From NCBI GenBank assembly GCA_963742725.1, contig CAVUMX010000001.1, positions 2,418,001 to 2,482,000 on the forward strand: 64,000 bases of DNA, given 5' to 3'. Numbering within the stretch: position 1 is the stretch's first letter; each line of letters starts with the position of its first letter. The stretch comes from CAVVAL01 sp963742725. Its GTDB lineage: Bacteria > Actinomycetota > Actinomycetes > Mycobacteriales > Cryptosporangiaceae. This document shows positions 32,032 to 41,292 of the stretch, in pieces. Under the pieces are notes generated by a model. That model saw only the letters and a program-made list of their open reading frames with translations. It did no database searches and was not told the DNA's origin. Both the position numbers and the translations under genes were made by a program.

Positions 32032-35000
32032 ATGCATCGCAGATTCGTCGCAGTAGTCGCCGCCCTCGCACTCGTCACGCCACCGGGCATGGCCCAGGCG
32101 GCTGGTGTCGCGGAGAAGGCCCCCACCGGCACGGCCGTCACGCTGGTCACCGGCGACACCGTCCGGATCGTGACCGGTGCCAGCGGTCAGCCGGCCCTGG
32201 CGATCTATCCGGCGCCCGGCAGGGACGACATCAGCTTCCAGCGCCAGGACAAGATCGGTGGGGACGTGCTCGTCGTCCCGTCCGACGCGGCGCCCCTGCT
32301 GGCCGCCGGGCGGCTCGATCCGCGGCTGTTCAACGTCACCGGACTGGTCCGGATGGGGTACACCGACAAGGCGAAGCCGACCCTCCCGCTGATCGTCACC
32401 CACAGGCCGGGCATCGCGGCGCCGGAGGGCCGGCGCTTATCGAGCGTGAACGGCGTCGCGATGTCCCTCGACAAGCGGCGCGGCAGCGCCCTGTGGGACT
32501 CGCTGACCGACCAGCGGACGCTCACCGCCGGAGTGACGAAGATCTGGCTGGACGGCGTCGCTCGCACGTCGCTGGACGTCAGCGTGCCGCAGATCGGCGC
32601 CCCGGCGGCGTGGCAGGCGGGCTACACGGGCGCCGGCATCACGGTCGGCATCCTGGACAGCGGGGTCAAGGGCGACCACCCGGATCTGGCCGGCCGGCTC
32701 GTCGAGCAGCGCGACTTCACCGACACCCTGCCCCAGGGCGGTGACGACGACGGCCACGGCACGCACGTCGCCGGGATCGTCGCCGGCGTGGGCGCGAAGT
32801 ACCGCGGCGTGGCCCCGGACGCGAAGCTGATCAGCGGCAAGGTCTGCACGATGTGGGGCTGCGCCGAGTCGGAGATCATCGCCGGGATGGAGTGGATCGC
32901 GCCCAAGGTCCGCGTCGTCAACATGAGCCTGGGCGGCAACTCGACGGACGGCACCGACCCGATGTCACAGGCCGTCGACAACCTCACCGCCGCTCACGGC
33001 ACGCTGTTCGTCATCGCCGCCGGCAACTCGGGCGGGTTCGACCAGGTGGCGGCGCCGGCAGCGGCCGACGCGGCGCTGGCGGTCGGCAACGTGACGAAGG
33101 ACGACGAGACCAACCCCGGTTCGAGCCGCGGCCCCCGTACCGGTGACTACGCCGTGAAGCCGGACATCGCAGCACCCGGAACCGGCATCGTCGCGGCTCG
33201 CGCGGCCGGCACGCCGACCGGCGACGCCAACCCGGTCGACGAGAACTACACCCGCCTCACCGGTACGTCGATGGCGTCACCGCACGTGGCCGGGGCCGCG
33301 GCGTTGCTGGCCCAGCAGCATCCGGACTGGTCCGCGTCCCAGCTCAAGCCGACCCTGATGAGTACCGCCAAGCCGACCGCCGGCGTGCTGGACCAGGGCG
33401 CCGGGCGGGTGGATGTGGCCCGTGCCGTCAGCCAGCGGGTCACCTCGCCGAGCGGCAGCGTCAGCTACGGCTTCTTCGCCTGGCCGTACGACGAGAAGCC
33501 GGTCGGCAAGACCGTGACCTACCGCAACGACGGCACGGCGCCGGTCACGCTGGACCTCGCCTTGACCGTCACCGGGCCGGACGGACCCGCACCCGCCGGC
33601 ATGTTCACCACGTCGGGCAACCAGGTCACCGTCCCGGCGGGCGGCACCGCCGACGTGACCGTCACGGCGAACGTCATCGGCAAGGCGATCGGCCAGTACA
33701 GCGGGCGCCTCACCGCCACCGCGCCCGGCGTCGCCGTCCAGACCGCGCTCGCCGCGTACCTGGAACCGGAGAGCTATGACCTGTCGATCAAGGTCATCGG
33801 CCGGAACGGGACGTTCGAGGACGCCGCGATCATGCCGGTGAACAGCGTCACGGGCGACGCCCGGTTCAGCTCCGAGGTCAAGTTCGACGAGTCCACCGGG
33901 ATCGGACGGATCCGGCTGCCCAAGGGCAACTGGGATCTCAACGGTTACGACCTCTCCACCGATCCGAACAACGAGGCGCAGCCCCGGCTGGTCACCGCGC
34001 TGTCCAAGGCCAACGTCGTGCTGGACCGGGACACCTCGGTCACGCTCGACGCCAGGGCCGGACGTCCGGTGAAGGCCGTCGTCGACAAGGCGGACGCACG
34101 TCTCCACATCGGCGAGGTCGGGCTCATGTCCGGCAACGGCCAGGGTCATGGCGGCGTGTTCGCCCAGGTCGTGCGGCCGAACGTCCAACTGTTCGCGGTT
34201 CCGGTCGCCAGCCGGGTGACCGACCATCCGCACTCGTTCATCTTCGGCGCCGCGTTCTCCGCGAAGCCGCCGCCGGGCTCCGACCCGTCCGGTTACGTGT
34301 ACAACCTGGCCTTCTCCGAGCCTGGCGGCGTGCCGGCCGACCTGACGTACGAGGCTCCCGACCGCACGCTGGCGGCCGTCCGCACCACGTACCACGCCCA
34401 GGGGGCGACGACCTCCGCCGCACGATTCGGCTGGGCGCTCTACCCGGGCATCGGAGCGGGCAGCAGGCTGATCGACTTCCAGAACGTCACGGTGCCGAGC
34501 CGCCGGACCGAGTACTTCACGGCGAACCCCGACATCACCTGGTTCCAGTACCTCCAGATCAGCACGGACGAGTCGTCCGACGCCGAGTCGCATGTCTCGC
34601 AGCGGACGTACCGCGCCGGGCCGCAGGCGGCCTCCTGGAACCGCGCGCCGGTCGGTCCGGCGTTCGGCCACCCCGACCGTGGGTGGGGTGTGGTGCGGAA
34701 CGGCTCGGAGCTGGACGTGTCGCTGACGCTGTTCTCGGGCAGCGACCCGGGCAGCTTCGCGCAGCCGGCGAACGGCGTGACCGGCACGACCACGCTGTCC
34801 CGCGACGGTGTGGTGCTCGGCACCAGCGACCAGCCCGGGTTCGGATCGTTCACGATCCCGGACACGGCTGGCCGGTACTCGCTGCGCGCCGTGGCCAGCC
34901 GGGACGTGCCCTGGTCGGTCATCGGGACGAAGACGGACGCGACCTGGACGTTCCGCGAGCCCGGGGCCACCGCGCCGGCCAAGGCGCTGCCGCTGCTCGG

Positions 35001-35310
35001 GATCCGGGCCAGCGGCGACGTCGACGATCAGGGCCGCGCACCGTCCGGTGAGTACTTCCCGCTGGTGCTGACCGCCGGACGCCAGCCAGGCGCCCCGGGA
35101 TCCGCCCGCCTCGCCGCGCTCACCGTCGACGTCTCGTATGACGACGGGGCGAAGTGGACGCGGGCGCGGACCGGCTTCTCCGGATCCACCGGTGTCGCGC
35201 TCCTCCGCCACCCGGACGCCGGCAAGTTCGTCTCGCTCCGCATCACGGCACGCGATACCGACGGCAACACCGTCACCCAGACCGTGACGCGGGCCTACCA
35301 GCTCCGCTGA
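32032..35310 (+). CDS. Secreted S8 subtilisin-like serine protease
   Basis: The 1,092 residues carry a signal peptide ending at AQA (about residue 24) and a propeptide region to about 180. The catalytic triad is Asp in TVGILDSGVKGDHPDLAG, His in DGHGTHVAGIVAG and Ser in GTSMASPHVAGAAALLAQ. From about 480 onward are beta-rich domains (VGKTVTYRNDGTAPVTLDL is Fn3/DUF11-like) with no recognised enzyme motif. It resembles long streptomycete S8 peptidases exported to degrade protein. A strong terminator follows, and the regulator at 30934 is divergent. Confidence 0.93.
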   Translation: MHRRFVAVVAALALVTPPGMAQAAGVAEKAPTGTAVTLVTGDTVRIVTGASGQPALAIYPAPGRDDISFQRQDKIGGDVLVVPSDAAPLLAAGRLDPRLFNVTGLVRMGYTDKAKPTLPLIVTHRPGIAAPEGRRLSSVNGVAMSLDKRRGSALWDSLTDQRTLTAGVTKIWLDGVARTSLDVSVPQIGAPAAWQAGYTGAGITVGILDSGVKGDHPDLAGRLVEQRDFTDTLPQGGDDDGHGTHVAGIVAGVGAKYRGVAPDAKLISGKVCTMWGCAESEIIAGMEWIAPKVRVVNMSLGGNSTDGTDPMSQAVDNLTAAHGTLFVIAAGNSGGFDQVAAPAAADAALAVGNVTKDDETNPGSSRGPRTGDYAVKPDIAAPGTGIVAARAAGTPTGDANPVDENYTRLTGTSMASPHVAGAAALLAQQHPDWSASQLKPTLMSTAKPTAGVLDQGAGRVDVARAVSQRVTSPSGSVSYGFFAWPYDEKPVGKTVTYRNDGTAPVTLDLALTVTGPDGPAPAGMFTTSGNQVTVPAGGTADVTVTANVIGKAIGQYSGRLTATAPGVAVQTALAAYLEPESYDLSIKVIGRNGTFEDAAIMPVNSVTGDARFSSEVKFDESTGIGRIRLPKGNWDLNGYDLSTDPNNEAQPRLVTALSKANVVLDRDTSVTLDARAGRPVKAVVDKADARLHIGEVGLMSGNGQGHGGVFAQVVRPNVQLFAVPVASRVTDHPHSFIFGAAFSAKPPPGSDPSGYVYNLAFSEPGGVPADLTYEAPDRTLAAVRTTYHAQGATTSAARFGWALYPGIGAGSRLIDFQNVTVPSRRTEYFTANPDITWFQYLQISTDESSDAESHVSQRTYRAGPQAASWNRAPVGPAFGHPDRGWGVVRNGSELDVSLTLFSGSDPGSFAQPANGVTGTTTLSRDGVVLGTSDQPGFGSFTIPDTAGRYSLRAVASRDVPWSVIGTKTDATWTFREPGATAPAKALPLLGIRASGDVDDQGRAPSGEYFPLVLTAGRQPGAPGSARLAALTVDVSYDDGAKWTRARTGFSGSTGVALLRHPDAGKFVSLRITARDTDGNTVTQTVTRAYQLR

Positions 35311-35316
35311 AAACCG

Positions 35317-35350
35317 AAGCGGCGCGCCGACCGAGGTCGGCGCGCCGCTT
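35317..35350. terminator. Bidirectional terminator between the subtilisin gene and the conservon
   Basis: Near-perfect 16-base arms (AAGCGGCGCGCCGACC and complement) meet at a two-base centre, with A-rich sequence on the left and TTTCG on the right. It separates two convergent transcription units. Confidence 0.8.
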
Positions 35351-35368
35351 TCGTGTGCGGGTAGTCGA

Positions 35369-35983
35369 TCAGCTGGCGCCGGCTCCCGCGGGAGCGGTGC
35401 CGCGCAGCGTCAGGACGTACTCGACGAGCGCGATCAGCAGGATCTTCGTCGACTCCCGGGTACGGGCGTCGCACGGCATGATCGGCACGTCCGGCGAGAT
35501 CGTCAGCGCTTCGCGGACGTCCTCTATCGCGTGGGCCTGGACGCCGTCGAAGCAGTTGATGCCCACCACGTACGGCAGGGACCGCTGCTCGAAGAAGTCC
35601 ACGGCGGCGAAGCAGTCGGCCAGGCGGCGGGTGTCGACCAGCACGACCGCGCCGATGGCACCCTTGACCAGCTCGTCCCACATGAACCAGAAACGGGTCT
35701 GACCCGGCGTACCGAACAGGTACAGGATCAGCTCGTCCTCGAGCGTGATACGGCCGAAGTCCATGGCGACGGTGGTGGTGGCCTTACCGGGCACTACCGC
35801 GTTGTCGTCCACATCCGCGGCCGCGGCGGTCATGACCGCCTCGGTCGTCAGCGGCTGGATCTCCGAGACCGAGCCGACGAGCGTCGTCTTGCCAACACCG
35901 AACCCCCCAGCGATGACAATCTTCGCCGATGTAGCCCCGCGACGCGCCCTCCCCGGCACGGAACTAGAGCTTGCGAAGTCCAC
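35369..35983 (-). CDS. Conservon GTP-binding protein (CvnD type)
   Basis: This is a 204-residue small GTPase: P-loop IVIAGGFGVGKTTLVGSVSE, switch area TTTVAMDFGRITL, G3-like LFGTPGQTRFWFMW and a degenerate G4 (VGINCFD). It belongs to the prokaryotic roadblock-associated GTPases. The GTG at 35981-35983 was chosen, overlapping the 3' end of the DUF742 gene. In streptomycetes cvnABCD products form a membrane-associated complex likened to eukaryotic G-protein-coupled systems and affect development and antibiotic production. Confidence 0.92.
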   Translation of the reverse strand: MDFASSSSVPGRARRGATSAKIVIAGGFGVGKTTLVGSVSEIQPLTTEAVMTAAAADVDDNAVVPGKATTTVAMDFGRITLEDELILYLFGTPGQTRFWFMWDELVKGAIGAVVLVDTRRLADCFAAVDFFEQRSLPYVVGINCFDGVQAHAIEDVREALTISPDVPIMPCDARTRESTKILLIALVEYVLTLRGTAPAGAGAS

Positions 35984-36323
35984 TGAGCACCCTTTCCAGC
36001 AGGTATGTACCGAGCTGATCGTCAAGTCGGCCAGGCTCGTGGATCTCCAGCAAGCCAGCCTCTGTCATGTCGCCGACGATCACGCGGGCGACGCCGAGCG
36101 GGACGCCCAGGCGGGCGGCGATCTCGGCCAGTGACTGCACCTGGTGGCAGAGCTCCGCGATCCGCTGCCAGTCATGGCTGCGGAAGCCGGCGTCCTGCTC
36201 ACCTCGTGCGGTCGTGGTGATCAACGACTCCATCGCGATATCGACACGCGAGCGGGTACGCCCGCCGGTCATCGCATACGGGCGGACCAGCGGCCCGCTT
36301 GGATCGACGTACTCAGTGTTCAT
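35964..36323 (-). CDS. Conservon DUF742 protein (CvnC type)
   Basis: The 119 residues open with YVDPSGPLVRPYAMTGGRTR, the DUF742 signature, followed by a winged-helix-like segment (IAELCHQVQSLAEIAARLGV, VARVIVGDMTEAGLLEIHEP). It overlaps the GTPase gene by 20 bases and follows the roadblock gene by 17. The role within the conservon is probably adaptor or DNA/protein binding; the biochemistry is not established. Confidence 0.92.
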   Translation of the reverse strand: MNTEYVDPSGPLVRPYAMTGGRTRSRVDIAMESLITTTARGEQDAGFRSHDWQRIAELCHQVQSLAEIAARLGVPLGVARVIVGDMTEAGLLEIHEPGRLDDQLGTYLLERVLSGLRKL

Positions 36324-36340
36324 CGTCGCCTCGCGGGGTC

Positions 36341-36763
36341 TCAGCGCGGCAGGGCCGCGTGCAGCTCGTTACGGAGTTGCGGCGTCAAGACGGCGCCGAC
36401 ACGTTCCACCAACAACGCCATCTCGTATCCGACCTGCCCGATGTCGCATGCCCGGGAGGCCAGCACCGCCAGCGACGAACCGTCGCTGATGGACATCACC
36501 AGCAAGAACCCTGTGTCCATCTCGACCACGGTCTGGCTGACGGTGCCACCTTCGAAGCACTGCGCCGCGCCGTTGGTCAGGCTCACCAGGCCGGAGGCGA
36601 TCGCCGCCAGCTGGTCCGCGCGGTCTCGGGGCAAGCCCTCGGAGACTGCGAGCAACAGACCGTCAGCGGAGACCGCGACCGCGTGGGCGATCCCAGGAAC
36701 CCGGTTGGCGAAGCTGCCCACCAGCCAATTCAGGTTCTGGGCGTCGTGGCTCAGCGAGCTCAC
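36341..36763 (-). CDS. Conservon roadblock/LC7 protein (CvnB type)
   Basis: This 140-residue roadblock/LC7 domain reads LNWLVGSFANRVPGIAHAVAVSADGLLLAVSEGL, with ADQLAAIASGLVSLTNGAAQ and GFLLVMSISDGSSLAVLASR. Such proteins are thought to act as regulators of the partner GTPase. The start overlaps the stop of the sensor kinase gene (ATGTGA), so they are translationally coupled. Confidence 0.93.
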   Translation of the reverse strand: MSSLSHDAQNLNWLVGSFANRVPGIAHAVAVSADGLLLAVSEGLPRDRADQLAAIASGLVSLTNGAAQCFEGGTVSQTVVEMDTGFLLVMSISDGSSLAVLASRACDIGQVGYEMALLVERVGAVLTPQLRNELHAALPR

Positions 36764-39700
36764 ATTTCCTCCTGCTCGGTAACTTCTGTGGCGACTGCCG
36801 AGTGCCTGGACCGACTCGCCTGGCGGCCCTGCTCAAGCCCGCTCCGGTAGCTGGACAACACACCGCGCACCGCATCGGGGGAGCGGGTAGCGGCCGGTCG
36901 TGCGGGCCGGCGCTGCTGCGACGACTCGACGCGACCTGGGACGAAGTTCGCCATCGGCACGCGCTTCGGCAAGCCGGACGTCGTGCTCGCCTCGGGCTTG
37001 GTCTCCGCGGCCGCCTGGGCGGCCTTCCAGCCGGCGTCGGCGGGCGAACTCCACGTGGACGACCGCTCCGCCGTGCCGTTCGCGGACGCCGCTGCTGCGG
37101 CAGGCGCGACGGGCGGGGCAGGTGCGGCCGGCGCGGGGGCCGGAGCCGGTGCCTGAGCGGGCGCCGGGTCGCGGGGCCCACCGAGGTTCGGCATCGGCTC
37201 GGAAGCGCCAGGCTGGCGAACCGGCAGATCGGAGATGCCCGGTGTGCGCGTCGGCAGCGGACTCGGACGGACGGCGTCGTCGCCGCGGCTTGCTGGGCTT
37301 GCCCCCGGTCCCGTCACCGCCGCTCCGTTCTGACTTGCCGCCGGCGCTGCCGGTGTCTCCGTCGCCTCGATCTCGTCCGGAACAGTGTCCTTGATCGGCT
37401 CGGCCTTGGCCGTGACGTCCGGGGTCGTGTCGGCGGTGACCGGCTCGACCGTGGGCGTCGGGACCGGTGCGGCCGCTGCCGCGGCGCTGGTCCGGAACCA
37501 CTCCGACTCGATGGCGTCGAAGATCGGCAGCGGCATCTCGATCGTCGGGTCCGCGTTGGGCGGGTCCGACGGGCTCGAGAGGAACTGCGGCGTCGTCGTC
37601 CCGTTGACCGGGCCGTCGACCGGGGCCGGCGGCTTGGACGAGAGGACGGCCATGGCGGCCGCCGCACTCGTCGGACGGTCGGCGGCGACGGGCTGCGGTG
37701 CCGCCGGCTGAGCGGGCGCCGGCGGTGCGGCGGGCTCGGACCGGGTGATCGACTCCGGCTCGTGCTCGATCACCGTCGCGGCCGGCATCTCTACCGGGGG
37801 AGCGACGGGAGCGGGCGGGAGCGCCGGCGCCGCGGCGGCCGGAAGGGCCGGCGGAGCGATCGGCGCGGTGATCGCGGTGTTCGCGGTGTCCTGGCCGGCA
37901 GGCAGCGGCTGCGCCTGGTCGGCACCGGAGAGCGCCGGACGCTGGAACCGGGAGAGGTTCAGCACCTCTGCCGAGAGCGTGACGATCGCGAGCGTGCCGC
38001 CGCTGGAGGCGCCGCGCAGGATGACCTTGACGTTGTGGCGGTTGGCGAGCCGACCGACCACGAACAGACCCATCATCCGCGACACCGAGACGTCGAAGAC
38101 CGGCGGCTTGGTGAGCCGCTCGTTCAGCTCCGTCATCTGCTGGCGGGACATCCCGATGCCCTGGTCCTCGATCTCGATGATCGCCTGGTCACCGACCCGG
38201 CGGGCATCGACGATGACGTCGGTGCGCGGGGAGGAGAACGAGGTGGCGTTCTCGAGCAGCTCGGCGACGAGGTGCACGATGTCGTTCACCGCGCGGGCGG
38301 CGACCTCGATGCTCTCGTCCACCGTGCCGAGGCGGACCCGGGTGTACTGCTCGACCTCGGCCGTCGCCGCGCGGAGCACGTCGACGAGCGGGGCCGGCTG
38401 GTTCCACCGGCGACCGGCGTCGGCGCCGGCGAGGACCAGGAGGTTCTCGTCGTTCCGCCGCATTCGGGTGGCGAGGTGGTCGAGCTTGAACAGGTCCGAC
38501 AGACGGTCCGGGTCCTGCTCGCCCTGCTCCAGGCTGTCGATCAGGCGGATCAGCCGGTCGACCAGGAGCTGTGAACGGCGGGACAGGTTGACGAACATCG
38601 TCGAGACGCTGCGGCGCAGCTGCGCCTGCTCGGTCGCGACGCGGACGGCTTCGAGGTGGACCGCGTTGAACGCGCGGGCGACCTGGCCGATCTCGTCGTT
38701 GGACTTGATCTCGACGGCCTGCACGAGCTCGGGGTCGACGCCGCCCGGCGTGTCGGGCCGTTGCCCGGCCACTTCGGGCCCCGCTTCCTCCGTATCCCGG
38801 AGTCTGCGGACCACTTCCGGCAGGCTGTGGTTGGCCACCTCCAGCGCGGAGGACCGCAGCTGGACCAGCGGCCGCACCATGGACCGGGCCACCAGCAGCG
38901 AGATCGCCAGCGCGGCGACCAGCGCGAGCAGCACCAGGCCGATGTTGATCATCGACTGCTTCATGGCGTCGTCACGCAGCGAACCGGAGACGCTGACCAC
39001 GTCCCGGCCCAGAAGGACCTCGACCTGGCGGAGCAGGTTGATCTTCTTGGTGGTGGCGGCGAACCAGTTCTGCTGGCCGATCTCCAGGTTCTGCGCGTTC
39101 TCGCCCTTGACCGCGATCTGTTCGAGGCGGGTCGAGTCCTCGACCAGCGCCCGGGTGAGCGTCTGGTCCATCAGCTGCCGCTGACCGCGCGTCGCGCTCG
39201 CGGCGAACTGGGTGAGGTTCGCTTCCTGGTTGGCCAGGGAGTTGATGAAGTCGCGGTACTGACCAGGCTGGAACTTCTTCTTGGTCAGGACCTCGAGGAT
39301 GATCGCCTGTTCCTGGGACACGAACTCCTTGAGCCGCGAGAACGCGGCCGTGGCCCGGACCCGGTCGGCGACGGCCTTGTCGTCGGACGCGTCGGCGATC
39401 GCCTCGTTGATGGCGAGCAGGTCGGAGACGAGAGTCGTGTAACGGAACGCGGCCTGACCCTGCGGAATGGCGTCACTGATGATGTTCCGCCGCAGCTGGG
39501 TGAGGTTTCTGAGCTGCTCCTCGACGCGGTTCAGCCGTTCGAGCACCGGGTCGGCGGTGTCGCCGCTGAGGGCGTCCTTCTCGTCCCGGTAGGCCGACAC
39601 GGCGGAGTCCGTCGCGCGGTACTGGCTCTCGTAGGCGAACTCCTCGGTCCTCTGCTTGCTGAGGAGGAGGCTGGCTGCACGGCCACGCTCCTGCTGGAGC

Positions 39701-40008
39701 TCGTGGGCGAGCGCCGTGATCTTCACACCGAGTTTCGCCAGGCCCTGGACCTGCTGGGCCGACGAGGCCTCAGCGGTCGAGGTGTTGATCTGCAAGGTGG
39801 CGAAAAGGAGCACGGCAGCGAGCGGCACCACGAGGATCGCCCACAGCTTGTAGCGGATGGGGGCGTTTCCCAGGAGCCGGCGAGCACCACGTGGCTCGTC
39901 GGGTGTAGGTGTCGTTGTTTCGGAAGGCACGTCATTGTCTCTGTCGAGACGGGCCGCCTCTTGGTCACGGGCGGCCTGACGTATCCCCTTTACGAGGGAC
40001 GCTGGCAC
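36760..40008 (-). CDS. Conservon sensor histidine kinase-like protein (CvnA type)
   Basis: The 1,082 residues begin at GTG 40006-40008 with GGAGGAG close upstream. A first membrane helix lies at about 55-75 (LWAILVVPLAAVLLFATLQI). A nitrate/sulfonate-sensing NIT domain follows (LAHELQQERGRAASLLLSK), then a second helix (about 355-375), a HAMP-like linker with NDEIGQVARAFNAVH and an HATPase_c domain (VAELLENATSFSSPRTDV, IEDQGIGMS). The Pro/Ala-rich tail of over 350 residues is low complexity. No classical phospho-acceptor H-box is clear, as usual in this family. It leads cvnABCD. Confidence 0.92.
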   Translation of the reverse strand: MPASLVKGIRQAARDQEAARLDRDNDVPSETTTPTPDEPRGARRLLGNAPIRYKLWAILVVPLAAVLLFATLQINTSTAEASSAQQVQGLAKLGVKITALAHELQQERGRAASLLLSKQRTEEFAYESQYRATDSAVSAYRDEKDALSGDTADPVLERLNRVEEQLRNLTQLRRNIISDAIPQGQAAFRYTTLVSDLLAINEAIADASDDKAVADRVRATAAFSRLKEFVSQEQAIILEVLTKKKFQPGQYRDFINSLANQEANLTQFAASATRGQRQLMDQTLTRALVEDSTRLEQIAVKGENAQNLEIGQQNWFAATTKKINLLRQVEVLLGRDVVSVSGSLRDDAMKQSMINIGLVLLALVAALAISLLVARSMVRPLVQLRSSALEVANHSLPEVVRRLRDTEEAGPEVAGQRPDTPGGVDPELVQAVEIKSNDEIGQVARAFNAVHLEAVRVATEQAQLRRSVSTMFVNLSRRSQLLVDRLIRLIDSLEQGEQDPDRLSDLFKLDHLATRMRRNDENLLVLAGADAGRRWNQPAPLVDVLRAATAEVEQYTRVRLGTVDESIEVAARAVNDIVHLVAELLENATSFSSPRTDVIVDARRVGDQAIIEIEDQGIGMSRQQMTELNERLTKPPVFDVSVSRMMGLFVVGRLANRHNVKVILRGASSGGTLAIVTLSAEVLNLSRFQRPALSGADQAQPLPAGQDTANTAITAPIAPPALPAAAAPALPPAPVAPPVEMPAATVIEHEPESITRSEPAAPPAPAQPAAPQPVAADRPTSAAAAMAVLSSKPPAPVDGPVNGTTTPQFLSSPSDPPNADPTIEMPLPIFDAIESEWFRTSAAAAAAPVPTPTVEPVTADTTPDVTAKAEPIKDTVPDEIEATETPAAPAASQNGAAVTGPGASPASRGDDAVRPSPLPTRTPGISDLPVRQPGASEPMPNLGGPRDPAPAQAPAPAPAPAAPAPPVAPAAAAASANGTAERSSTWSSPADAGWKAAQAAAETKPEASTTSGLPKRVPMANFVPGRVESSQQRRPARPAATRSPDAVRGVLSSYRSGLEQGRQASRSRHSAVATEVTEQEEM

Positions 40009-40308
40009 GACTCCTCCGTCTGCCGTCAGGGCTGTCGTCGCACCGGGTTCGGGCGGCGTGCACGTTCACCCCCCGAGGTGACCGCCGTGGCATTGCATCA
40101 CGTTCTCGGACGCCCTGAAAAGGAAAGCGGACAGCACAAGGCCAAGTTGCCCGGGTATCGGCCCATAATCTCACGGAGCGTATTTTCAGTGTCGCTCAGC
40201 GAGGTCGAAATTCGCCGGTTCGTCCACGGAGATTCCCGGTTGCTGGCACGGCTTCGCGACCCGGCTCGCGGCCGGGCGCGCTCCGGTCCCACCGATGCCG
40301 GCCCGCGC
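40009..40308. promoter_or_regulatory. Upstream region of the cvn operon
   Basis: This is a 300-base gene-free stretch. On the minus strand CTGAAA (40184-40189) and TATGGG (40162-40167) are 16 bases apart and could be the -35 and -10 of the cvn promoter. They lie in the only AT-richer patch here. No other structure was recognised. Confidence 0.35.
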
Positions 40309-41145
40309 TCAGCGCGGCTGCGCAGAGTGACCGGGTGTCGCTGTGACTTTCCCTTTCAAAGCGGTGCTGGTCGGACCGGGAGACGGCGTCGCCGGCGGGG
40401 TCGGGCTCGGCTTCGCCGCAGCCGGTACGGACTTCCCCACGGGCGCCGGAACCGTGACCTGATCGGGCGCCCCGCCTACCTGTACGACGGTGAACACGCC
40501 GCTGCCCAGACTCAGAGCAGTGATCCTGCCCACATTGTCGAAGCAGTAGGTGCCAGGGTCAACTGGTGGGTCGACTGATGCTGTAGTGCCCTCGACGGAG
40601 AAACAGGTGCCGGCGGCGCCCTTCGGCGGCGCCGTGACGGCGACCGAGATCGCCGCGGCCGGATCGGCGAACTTCTCCAGCCAGTCCGTGAACGCGTGCT
40701 GGGCGCGCGGGTCCAGCCCGGTCGGCGGCTGCTTCACGCAGCCCTTCCCCGTGGCGGTGAGACGGCAGTACACGGAGCCGGCGGTGGTCGTCACCACGAC
40801 GGTCGTCCGCTCGACGTTGGCGGCGTCGGCCGGCTGGAGGATGTCGAGCCGGACGCCGGCCTTGGTCCGTTCGACCCGGGCGGACCCGGCCGGGCCGCCG
40901 CCGGACGGCGTGAACCTGTATGACGCCGAGTAGTGCTGGTCCTGTCCGAGCGCCGCCCGGGCGGCGAGCTGCGTGGAGGGGCGCAGCGCCGCGCTGGTCG
41001 GGCTGACCGACGGGCTCGGGGACGTCTGGGCCTCCGCGTCCCCGGCGCCGTCGCAACCCGTCACGATCAGGGCCAGCGCGGCGGCGATTGACAGGACGGG
41101 CGCAGGGCGGGACAGGGTCACCGGCACAGTGTCGCAGCGGCTCAC
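40309..41145 (-). CDS. Putative lipoprotein of unknown function
   Basis: The 278 residues have a signal sequence ending in the lipobox IVTGC near residue 31, then a Ser/Pro/Thr-rich spacer. A beta-rich domain follows (QHYSASYRFTPSGG, ARVERTKAGVRLDIL, VYCRLTATGKGCVK) with four cysteines likely paired, and a Pro/Ala/Thr C-terminus. It resembles actinobacterial cell-surface lipoproteins in outline, but no family is recognised. The start is uncertain: GTG 41143-41145 is given, and GTGs at 41125-41127 or 41119-41121 would also keep the signal sequence. It is divergent from lysC. Confidence 0.7.
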   Translation of the reverse strand: MSRCDTVPVTLSRPAPVLSIAAALALIVTGCDGAGDAEAQTSPSPSVSPTSAALRPSTQLAARAALGQDQHYSASYRFTPSGGGPAGSARVERTKAGVRLDILQPADAANVERTTVVVTTTAGSVYCRLTATGKGCVKQPPTGLDPRAQHAFTDWLEKFADPAAAISVAVTAPPKGAAGTCFSVEGTTASVDPPVDPGTYCFDNVGRITALSLGSGVFTVVQVGGAPDQVTVPAPVGKSVPAAAKPSPTPPATPSPGPTSTALKGKVTATPGHSAQPR

Positions 41146-41292
41146 CAGTCCGCCGTGGTGGTCGGCCCTCGTGTCGGTGTCGCGCTCGTCTCACGTCGCG
41201 GGACGGAGCCCGCGGATCGGACGGCGGCGGTAATTCGCGGGCCACCGCTAGGTAGGCTCAGCTCTGGAAAGACCGACTCTGGAAGGAGCGAC

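Noticed and set aside
41146..41292. Lysine riboswitch upstream of lysC
   Set aside because: The 147-base gap is too short and lacks the conserved lysine-riboswitch elements; only a -10-like TAGGCT and a repeated CTCTGGAA are seen.
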